A stretch of DNA of 41,428 nucleotides, taken from NCBI GenBank assembly GCA_903831935.1, contig CAIKZP010000133.1:1-41428 (forward strand). Reading direction: 5' to 3'. Under the pieces are notes generated by a model. It was not told the origin of the DNA. It worked only from the letters and a program-made list of their open reading frames with translations, and did no database searches. Source of the DNA: an uncultured Bacteroidota bacterium (GTDB lineage: Bacteria; Bacteroidota; Bacteroidia; Chitinophagales; Chitinophagaceae). A program made the position numbers and the translations under genes. Shown piece by piece: positions 35,630 to 41,428 of the stretch (positions within the stretch are counted from its first letter, which is position 1; every line of letters starts with the position of its first letter).

Positions 35630-36121
35630 ATGAAGCAAAGAAACCCAAAAATTTTAATTCTTGGTATTGGTAATTATTTAATGGGAGACGAAGGTGTGGG
35701 CGTTCATGCAGCGAATCGTTTGCAAGAAATGGATTTGCCCATTGCGTTTGAAGTAGTAGATGGTGGTACAGGGGGATTTCATTTATTGGAGTACTTTGAA
35801 AAGCACGAGCATGTTATTTTAATTGACGCTACTTTAGATAAAAATGAATTAGGCACCATTAGATTAATAAAGCCTCGATTTGCTACAGATTTCCCTCGTG
35901 CAATGAGTACCCATGATATTGGTTTGCGAGACATGGTAAGTGCTTTGCAGATTATGGATAAGATGCCCAATATTCATTTGTTTGTAGTGAGTATAGAAAG
36001 CATTCAACAGCAAGGAATAAAGTTAACGGCACCTATAGAAGCAACCATGCCTATATTATTAAACAAAATAATGGAGCTTGCAAATCAATTGCAACAAGCA
36101 CAATCGGCGGTATTAATTTAA
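35630..36121 (+). CDS. hyaD: Hydrogenase maturation endopeptidase (HyaD/HupD family)
   Basis: A 163-residue protease that trims the C-terminal tail of the large subunit once nickel is inserted. The N-terminal LGIGNYLMGDEGVGVHAA is the family hallmark, with the nickel-sensing Glu21. Further metal ligands are expected at Asp66 (LIDAT) and His95 (STHDIGLRD). It starts three bases after the cytochrome gene, so translation is probably coupled. The stop is followed by a terminator hairpin, closing the structural operon. As the only protease gene in the locus, it presumably acts on the large subunit next door. Confidence 0.95.
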   Translation: MKQRNPKILILGIGNYLMGDEGVGVHAANRLQEMDLPIAFEVVDGGTGGFHLLEYFEKHEHVILIDATLDKNELGTIRLIKPRFATDFPRAMSTHDIGLRDMVSALQIMDKMPNIHLFVVSIESIQQQGIKLTAPIEATMPILLNKIMELANQLQQAQSAVLI

Positions 36122-36143
36122 TTGGGATTTTTCGATGGTTTAC

Positions 36144-36175
36144 AATGCAGCTTGATTGTTTCGAGCTGCATTTAT
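36144..36175 (+). terminator. Terminator of the hydrogenase structural operon
   Basis: AATGCAGCT (36144-36152) pairs perfectly with AGCTGCATT (36164-36172); three more inner pairs leave a five-base loop. A T-rich tail follows. It lies 22 bases after the protease stop. Confidence 0.8.
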
Positions 36176-36247
36176 TTTGAAAATAGTTCGTTAAATTATC
36201 TTAACTTCAAAAGATTAATTTTTGACTGTCAAATTATAGAATGTTTT

Positions 36248-37174
36248 ATGCTTAATAAACATCCCATATCTGAATTGCCAGCGTTGACTAACCCATACTC
36301 ATTAAAAACGCTAGTTGAAAATAGAACGATTTATAATTTAAATCACTGCGAACTTAATTTATTTGAAACCTATCAACAGTCAGAAAAAGTGGCACTGCAG
36401 TTTAATGATTTAGTAGTTACTAGTATGCTTAGAGGCAAAAAAGTAATGCATTTGTTTGATCAACCTGGGTTTGATTATTTACCTGGAGAATCAGTTATAG
36501 TGCCAGCATATGTTACAATGAATATTGATTTTCCTGAAGCTAGTATGCAAAGCCCAACGCAGTGTTTGGCTTTGGCTATTGATAATAAAAAAATCATTGA
36601 CACACTTGCTTTTTTAAATGAAAAATATCCAAAACAAGGGCGTGGAAATTTTTGGAATTTAGACGAGCGTAATTTTTTCTTTTATAATAATGCCGAATTA
36701 GCCCATACCATTCACAAACTAATTAATATTTGCAAAAGCAATTCAATTACTAAAGATGTGTTAGCCGATTTGGCTTTGCAGGAATTATTGATTCATATTG
36801 CGCAGTGTCAAAATCTAAAAGAAATTAATGACGGAGATTTAAATGAATCAAATCCTCATTTGTCTTATATCATTAATTTTATCAGACAACATTTAACCGA
36901 TAAATTGTATTTACAAATGTTGGCTAAAATGGCTAGCACTAGTACGGCCTCTTTGTATCGTTTGTTTAAAAGAGAATTAGGGATTAGCCCTATTGAATTT
37001 ATTTTATTAGAAAGAATTAAGTTAGCCAAACGGCTATTAAAGGATCCGCGTATTTACGTGAAGAATGTATCTTTTGAAGTTGGATTTGAAGATTGCAATT
37101 ATTTTATTCGTGCATTTAAACACTACGAAGGAATTACACCCAAGCAGTACCAGCAATTAAATAATAGAAATTAA
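36248..37174 (+). CDS. AraC-family transcriptional regulator
   Basis: A 308-residue regulator with an N-terminal ligand-type domain (AraC N-terminal type, about residues 15-180) and two C-terminal helix-turn-helix motifs (about residues 215-305: LQMLAKMASTSTASLYRLFKRELGISP and VKNVSFEVGFEDCNYFIRAFKHYEGITPKQYQ). The ATG at 36248 is chosen because the frame upstream (TTG at 36122) runs through the terminator. It is convergent, by nine bases, with a DUF779 gene that is followed upstream by an aldehyde dehydrogenase. AraC-DUF779-aldehyde dehydrogenase clusters recur in bacteria, so it more likely controls aldehyde oxidation than the hydrogenase. The effector is unknown. Confidence 0.88.
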   Translation: MLNKHPISELPALTNPYSLKTLVENRTIYNLNHCELNLFETYQQSEKVALQFNDLVVTSMLRGKKVMHLFDQPGFDYLPGESVIVPAYVTMNIDFPEASMQSPTQCLALAIDNKKIIDTLAFLNEKYPKQGRGNFWNLDERNFFFYNNAELAHTIHKLINICKSNSITKDVLADLALQELLIHIAQCQNLKEINDGDLNESNPHLSYIINFIRQHLTDKLYLQMLAKMASTSTASLYRLFKRELGISPIEFILLERIKLAKRLLKDPRIYVKNVSFEVGFEDCNYFIRAFKHYEGITPKQYQQLNNRN

Positions 37175-37183
37175 GGCTACTAA

Positions 37184-37570
37184 TTATTCTGCATAACGCA
37201 AGGGAACTAAATCGAATAATTCATCTTCAGTAAACATTCGTGATTGAATAATAAATCTTAGGCCTAAAGGAATTTCCAGCGAAAAGCTTGCGCCTCTGCC
37301 ACTAGTGATGTCTATATGAATATGCGTGTATTGCCAGTATTCAAATTGGTCTTTACTCATCCAAAAGTCGCAATCAGCAATACTTCCTAAGCAAACGTCA
37401 GCAGCGCCAAGTATAAAACCTCCTTTTTCAAAACACATGGGTTGCGATCCATCGCAGCAACCGCCACTTTGGTGAAACATAAGTTCTCCAAATTTGTGTT
37501 TTAATTGCGCAATCACTTCCATTGCAGCCATGCTTACACTTATTCTAGCTATCATAAATTGAGTATTCAT
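37184..37570 (-). CDS. DUF779 family protein
   Basis: A 128-residue cytosolic protein of the DUF779 family with the cysteine-rich block SGGCCDGSQPMCF (about residues 35-47) and CLGSIADCDFWM (about 60-71), then a WQYTHIHIDITSGRGASFSLE segment. The cysteines and histidines suggest metal binding. The family nearly always lies beside ExaC/AcoD-type aldehyde dehydrogenases, as here, but its role is not established. The start at 37570 (MNTQFMIARISVSM) fits relatives better than a longer frame from 37603, which would run into the upstream hairpin. It follows the dehydrogenase by 61 bases. Confidence 0.88.
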   Translation of the reverse strand: MNTQFMIARISVSMAAMEVIAQLKHKFGELMFHQSGGCCDGSQPMCFEKGGFILGAADVCLGSIADCDFWMSKDQFEYWQYTHIHIDITSGRGASFSLEIPLGLRFIIQSRMFTEDELFDLVPLRYAE

Positions 37571-37600
37571 AAAAATACCGATAAGCGCAAAACTTATCGG
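37571..37600 (-). terminator. Hairpin between aldehyde dehydrogenase and DUF779 gene, abutting the start codon
   Basis: CCGATAAG and CTTATCGG (37578-37585 and 37593-37600) form a perfect 8-bp stem. Read leftward it is followed by TATTTTT and then directly by the DUF779 ATG at 37570. Read rightward the tail is also T-rich. It resembles an attenuating terminator within the operon. Confidence 0.7.
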
Positions 37601-37631
37601 CATTTATTTTTTTTAAACATATTATTATTTA

Positions 37632-39131
37632 CTAAAAGAAACCAAGTTTTTTCTTGTCGTAAGAAATTAGCATGTTTTTTGTTTGGCGATAATAGCCTAA
37701 CATCATTTTGTGATTTTCTCTACCAAATCCAGATTTTTTATATCCGCCAAAAGGAGCGTGTGCTGGATATGCATGATAACAGTTTACCCAAACACGTCCT
37801 GCTTGAATGGCACGTGGTACTTGGTAGATTTCATGTGCATCCCTTGTCCAAACACCCGCGCCTAAGCCATACAAAGTATCGTTGGCAATTGCAATGGCTT
37901 CTTCGGTTGTTTTAAAAGTAGTTACACATACTACAGGTCCAAAAATTTCTTCTTGAAAAATGCGCATTTTATTGTGGCCTTTAAATAGTGTTGGTTGAAT
38001 ATAATATCCACCAGCTAAATCTCCTTCCAATTTTGCAACGTCACCACCAGTAAGCAATTCAGCGCCTTCTTCAATACCTAGTTTTAAATAGGATTGTATT
38101 TTTTCGTATTGGTCGTTTGAAGCTTGTGCACCCATCATAGTACTGCTATCTAAAGGATTGCCCATTTTAATGGCTTTTGTTCTTTCAATAACACGTGTCA
38201 TGAATTTTTCATAGATACTTTCATGAACTAGAATTCTAGACGGACAGGTACAAACTTCGCCTTGATTTACGGCAAACAATACAGCACCTTCAATGGCTTT
38301 ATCAAAGAAATCATCATCGGCATCTGCAATTGATGGAAAGAAAATATTTGGAGATTTTCCGCCTAATTCCATTGTTACAGGAATTAGATTTTCAGAAGCA
38401 TACTGCATAATCAATCTACCGGTAGTTGTTTCGCCTGTAAATGAAACTTTTGAAATACGAGAAGATTGCGCTAATGGCTTTCCTGCTTCTGGTCCGAATC
38501 CTGTTACAATATTTATTACACCAGCTGGAACAATGTCTTTAATTAGTTCCATTAAACACATAATAGAAGTGGGTGTTTGTTCTGCAGGTTTTACAACTGC
38601 GCAACAACCAGCAGCAAGTGCTGGTGCTATTTTCCAAACAGCCATTAATAATGGAAAATTCCATGGAATAATTTGCGCTACTACTCCTAATGGCTCGTGT
38701 AAACAAATGCTTACGGTGTTTTCGTCGTGTTCAGAAATTGAACCTTCTTCTGCTCTAATAACACCAGCAAAATATCTGAAATGGTCAATACAAAGCGGTA
38801 AATCTACATTGACTGATTCGCGAATGGGTTTACCATTATCAATCGTTTCTACGGTTGCCAAATAGTTTAAATTGGCTTCCATTGTATCTGCAATTTTGTT
38901 TAAAATTCCTGCTCGGTAGGCTGCTGAAGTTTTGCTCCAGGTTTTAAAAGCAATATGGGCTGCATCTAATGCTAACTCTATATCTGCTTTGCCCGAACGT
39001 GCGGCTTTAGTGAAAACTTTTCCGTCAATAGGACTAGTATTTTCAAAATACTCACCAGAAACAGGTGGTACAAATTGCCCACCAATGAAATTGTTGTAGT
39101 GGGGCTTGAATTGTGGTGTAGGCGTTGGCAT
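37632..39131 (-). CDS. NAD-dependent aldehyde dehydrogenase, AcoD/ExaC type
   Basis: A 499-residue aldehyde dehydrogenase. The NAD fold shows [10 protein letters not shown] (about residue 154) and [11 protein letters not shown] (229-239). The catalytic Glu255 is in MELGGKSPN, and the nucleophile Cys294 in [11 protein letters not shown], a form seen in acetaldehyde dehydrogenases such as AcoD and ExaC. The C-terminus [24 protein letters not shown] is complete. It oxidises an aldehyde, probably acetaldehyde or another short-chain one, to the acid. It is upstream of the DUF779 gene on the same strand, and the AraC gene lies just beyond. Exact substrate not readable. Confidence 0.94.
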   Translation of the reverse strand: MPTPTPQFKPHYNNFIGGQFVPPVSGEYFENTSPIDGKVFTKAARSGKADIELALDAAHIAFKTWSKTSAAYRAGILNKIADTMEANLNYLATVETIDNGKPIRESVNVDLPLCIDHFRYFAGVIRAEEGSISEHDENTVSICLHEPLGVVAQIIPWNFPLLMAVWKIAPALAAGCCAVVKPAEQTPTSIMCLMELIKDIVPAGVINIVTGFGPEAGKPLAQSSRISKVSFTGETTTGRLIMQYASENLIPVTMELGGKSPNIFFPSIADADDDFFDKAIEGAVLFAVNQGEVCTCPSRILVHESIYEKFMTRVIERTKAIKMGNPLDSSTMMGAQASNDQYEKIQSYLKLGIEEGAELLTGGDVAKLEGDLAGGYYIQPTLFKGHNKMRIFQEEIFGPVVCVTTFKTTEEAIAIANDTLYGLGAGVWTRDAHEIYQVPRAIQAGRVWVNCYHAYPAHAPFGGYKKSGFGRENHKMMLGYYRQTKNMLISYDKKKLGFF

Positions 39132-39284
39132 ATCGTTAGTTTTATTTTACAATACAACAATACTTATTAAAAAAGGCTAGAAATAGCATTATTCAATCAA
39201 ATGGTAGCACCAACAATTGGGCTAAAATTTAGCCGATTAATTACATGCTTTTATAAAGCCAGTTTTTTTTACGTCCATAATTTG

Positions 39285-39292
39285 TAGTTTTG
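39285..39292 (+). promoter_or_regulatory. Candidate -7 box upstream of the DUF4833 gene
   Basis: TAGTTTTG at 39285-39292 matches TAnnTTTG and is identical to the box before tuf. No TTTG at the proper upstream distance is visible, only a T-run at 39263-39270, so the call is tentative. Confidence 0.35.
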
Positions 39293-39308
39293 CGGCTATT
39301 AAAAATGT

Positions 39309-39851
39309 ATGCGTCTCATGAGTCAGCCCAAATTGGTACTTTTTGTATGTTCATTATTTATGGGGTTGCTATTGTTGGCACAAGCGCCAAAAAACTTTCC
39401 AATTCCTACAGGGAATCCTAACCAATTGTTTTTTTTACAACGAACAGCAAATATCAATACGCTTATATATGAATTGAATATAAAGAATGGTGAATTGGTA
39501 GTTGAAGAGCCTGTTCATGTTTTTTGGATTCGTTATACGGAAGGTGGCGTTCATGAAGAACTTAATTATATCCAAAGAAATTTTGCTTATGGAATAAAGT
39601 CGAAAGCTGTTTCCAAAGACAGTTATGAATTGCATTTTGTATCGTACAAGAAAAAAATATTATACCTAAAAAAATCCGTTGACAATAAATTCCATATTTA
39701 TACCGGCATAAATTCAAAGGAAATGGTCTTACACCAAATTTATGTAAAAGTCAATGGTGGTGCATTTTGGACACCTAATATTGAGTATGTAGAATTTAAA
39801 GGAGTTGACCCCACTACAGGCGTAGAAGTGGTTGAAAGAATGAAGATATAA
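39309..39851 (+). CDS. DUF4833 domain protein, exported
   Basis: A 180-residue protein. A signal peptide (about residues 8-25, LVLFVCSLFMGLLLLAQA) is followed by the DUF4833-type opening NFPIPTGNPNQLFFLQRTANINTLIYELN and the VHVFWIRYTEGGVHEELNYIQR block. The domain is common in Bacteroidota and its function is unknown; the fold is expected to be mostly beta. An alternative ATG at 39318 would drop three residues. It is followed after 50 bases by a hydrolase gene on the same strand. Location is probably periplasmic or cell surface. Confidence 0.8.
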   Translation: MRLMSQPKLVLFVCSLFMGLLLLAQAPKNFPIPTGNPNQLFFLQRTANINTLIYELNIKNGELVVEEPVHVFWIRYTEGGVHEELNYIQRNFAYGIKSKAVSKDSYELHFVSYKKKILYLKKSVDNKFHIYTGINSKEMVLHQIYVKVNGGAFWTPNIEYVEFKGVDPTTGVEVVERMKI

Positions 39852-39901
39852 TTTGCATTTAATTGTTTGAAACTAGATAACTTAGTACAAACATTTATAA
39901 A

Positions 39902-40672
39902 ATGCCTACTTCCTTCAAACAATTTTTTGTCTTTTTATTTTTAGTCTTTTCTATTACTGCCATTGCGCAGCCGTCTCGATTTAGCACCAGACTTTATACA
40001 ACAAGCACTGGCGATACTTTGCGCTATAGACAGGCCAACCCCGATAATGCTAGCGGTAAAAAATATCCTTTAATTATTTTCTTACACGGTTCTGGTGAGC
40101 GAGGTAATGATAACGAAGCACAGTTGAAATGGGGTGTGATGAATTTTGTATCGGATCAAATGATGCTTAATCATCCTGCATTTATTATAGCACCACAGTG
40201 TCCTATTAATAATGGTTGGTCTAATTTTACCCGCCCTAAAAATACGGCTGATTCACGCATGAATGCTGAGCCTTTAAAGCCAATGACCTTGGTTTTAGCG
40301 CTAATTCAAGACCTTATAAAAAAACAACAAATTGATACCAATCGCATCTATATAACGGGCTTGTCTATGGGTGGATTTGGCGTTTATGATGCCATCATGC
40401 GTAATCCGCATTTATTTGCAGCTGCAGTTCCTGTATGCGGTGGAGGAGATATTAGCCTTGCACCTACAATTGCACACCTGCCTATATGGATTTTTCATGG
40501 AGCAAATGATCCTACTGTTAGTCCTGCTTATTCGGTTGACATGTTGAATGCATTAACTAAAGCTGGAGCGCACCCTGGTATCACTTTTTACCCAGGAGTG
40601 GGGCATCTTTCATGGCTAGGGGCTTATGCAGATCCAGTTATGATTGAATGGTTGTTCAGCCAACATAAATAG
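39902..40672 (+). CDS. Secreted alpha/beta hydrolase (esterase-like)
   Basis: A 256-residue hydrolase with a signal peptide (about residues 1-22, ending ITAIAQ). The oxyanion-loop motif FLHGSGERGND is at about residues 60-70. The nucleophile elbow GLSMGG lies at about 155-160 with its serine; the Asp in HGANDPTV and His in GVGHLSW complete the triad. It resembles the phospholipase/carboxylesterase and polyhydroxybutyrate depolymerase-like group often annotated as esterases in Bacteroidota. The substrate may be an acylated sugar or simple ester. It precedes a RhaT-like transporter after a terminator. Confidence 0.86.
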   Translation: MPTSFKQFFVFLFLVFSITAIAQPSRFSTRLYTTSTGDTLRYRQANPDNASGKKYPLIIFLHGSGERGNDNEAQLKWGVMNFVSDQMMLNHPAFIIAPQCPINNGWSNFTRPKNTADSRMNAEPLKPMTLVLALIQDLIKKQQIDTNRIYITGLSMGGFGVYDAIMRNPHLFAAAVPVCGGGDISLAPTIAHLPIWIFHGANDPTVSPAYSVDMLNALTKAGAHPGITFYPGVGHLSWLGAYADPVMIEWLFSQHK

Positions 40673-40686
40673 TTTTTTATTGCTTT

Positions 40687-40711
40687 AATGCCCCTACTTA
40701 GGGGCATTTTT
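40687..40711 (+). terminator. Intrinsic terminator after the alpha/beta hydrolase gene
   Basis: AATGCCCCT (40687-40695) pairs perfectly with AGGGGCATT (40700-40708) around an ACTT loop, with Ts to 40711. Confidence 0.9.
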
Positions 40712-40799
40712 ATGCAAACATGACAGTGCATGACGCATAAGGGCAATTGTTTAACTACTTTTAAAACTCGATTATTTGCCATCATAAAAAAATTAACGA

Positions 40800-41428
40800 A
40801 TGCAAGCTATTCTTGGAATTTTCTTTCATTTTATTGGAGGCTTTGCCTCTGGTAGCTTTTATATGCCTTATAAAAAAGTAAAAGGTTGGGCTTGGGAAAG
40901 CTATTGGATTGTAGGTGGAATCTTTTCTTGGTTAATTGTTCCGCCATTGGCTGCGTATTTAACTATTCCTGGTTTCACAGAAATTATTAAACAAACTAGT
41001 GTTTCATCTTTAGGCATTACCTACTTTTTTGGTGTGCTTTGGGGCATTGGCGGATTAACTTATGGATTAGGCGTTCGCTACTTGGGCGTTTCATTAGGCA
41101 GTAGCATTATACTGGGTTTGTGTATGGTATTTGGTGCTATTATTCCTTCTATTTATTATGATATTTTTCCTAAAGTAGACAAAGACACTTTCTCTATGTT
41201 GGTTTCGGCTAAATGGGGTATTACTGTTTTGTCTGGATTGGCATTATGTGTGGTAGGAATTATTGTTGCTGGAAAAGCAGGCATGATGAAAGAAAAACAA
41301 CTTTCTCAATCAACAGCTACAGACCCTCACGGGATGGAAATAAAATCTGAATATAAATTTGGATTGGGCATGTTTGTGGCCATTGTGTCTGGTGTATTAA
41401 GTGCGTGTTTTAATTTTGGATTAGAAGC
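40800..41428 (+). CDS. rhaT: RhaT-like L-rhamnose/proton symporter (5' part only)
   Basis: The first 209 residues of a membrane transporter; the gene runs off the window. Starting at ATG 40800, it reads MQAILGIFFHFIGGFASGSFYMPYKKVKGWAWESYWI, a clear match to the RhaT family start. About six hydrophobic helices follow with GVLWGIGGLTYGLGVRYLG and a central loop of about 30 residues. RhaT imports L-rhamnose or related sugars with protons. Related proteins in Bacteroidota can carry other sugars, and no rhamnose catabolic gene is visible, so the substrate is inferred. No stop codon interrupts the frame to the edge. Confidence 0.88.
   Translation, partial: MQAILGIFFHFIGGFASGSFYMPYKKVKGWAWESYWIVGGIFSWLIVPPLAAYLTIPGFTEIIKQTSVSSLGITYFFGVLWGIGGLTYGLGVRYLGVSLGSSIILGLCMVFGAIIPSIYYDIFPKVDKDTFSMLVSAKWGITVLSGLALCVVGIIVAGKAGMMKEKQLSQSTATDPHGMEIKSEYKFGLGMFVAIVSGVLSACFNFGLE

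Noticed and set aside
36122-36247. TTG start at 36122 extending the AraC regulator
   Set aside because: The extension runs through the terminator hairpin of the hydrogenase operon and begins directly at the protease stop; ATG 36248 fits the family.

Overview
The window looks like a chromosomal segment from an AT-rich member of the Bacteroidota, most likely Chitinophagaceae-like (genus not determinable by eye). The reasons are promoters of the Bacteroidota type (TTTG, about 18-19 bases, TAnnTTTG), A-rich leaders without Shine-Dalgarno sequences, a 1267-residue RpoB, and families common in that phylum (DUF4833, OmpH-like chaperone, kinase-only HldA, fused CoA-disulfide reductase/rhodanese). No CRISPR array, insertion sequence, rRNA or prophage is visible.

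Region 1 (1-15.1 kb) is the information-processing core: the 3' end of a Xer-type recombinase, a ribosome hibernation factor, tRNA-Thr/Tyr/Gly/Thr, tuf, tRNA-Trp, secE, nusG, rplK, rplA, rplJ, rplL, rpoB, rpoC. Gene order matches the classic tRNA-tufB-secE-nusG-rplKAJL-rpoBC arrangement. Intrinsic terminators follow hpf, nusG, rplL and rpoC. Well-formed promoters precede the tRNAs and rplK. A candidate L10 autoregulatory leader precedes rplJ, and a long hairpin separates rpoB from rpoC.

Region 2 (15.2-25.7 kb) is mixed housekeeping and redox: an OmpH/Skp-like chaperone, an amino acid permease, heptose-7-phosphate kinase, IspD, a DUF1801 protein, a Tat-exported amidase, a DoxX-like protein, a CoA-disulfide reductase with a rhodanese domain, a GMC oxidoreductase with a CxxCxxCxxxC motif, and a DltE-like SDR.

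Region 3 (25.7-36.2 kb) is a complete [NiFe]-hydrogenase locus. The maturation genes hypA-hypB-hypF-hypC-hypD-hypE, headed by a 63-residue HupE-like small protein, run leftward. The small subunit, large subunit, cytochrome b and maturation protease run rightward from the same 158-bp divergent control region, which carries an FNR/CRP-like palindrome. The small subunit has all six cysteines of the proximal [4Fe-3S] cluster that mark oxygen-tolerant group 1d uptake enzymes. The cell can therefore probably draw energy from H2 under air, passing electrons through cytochrome b to quinone. The usual group 1d accessory chaperones are not encoded here.

Region 4 (36.2-41.4 kb) holds an AraC regulator, a DUF779 protein and an AcoD/ExaC-like aldehyde dehydrogenase (a likely aldehyde-oxidation module), followed by a DUF4833 protein, a secreted alpha/beta hydrolase, and the 5' part of a RhaT-like sugar symporter cut by the window edge.

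The strongest candidates for something new are the minimal oxygen-tolerant hydrogenase locus with its microprotein and control region, the Fe-S-like motif in the GMC enzyme, and terminators whose T-tract runs directly into an ATG.
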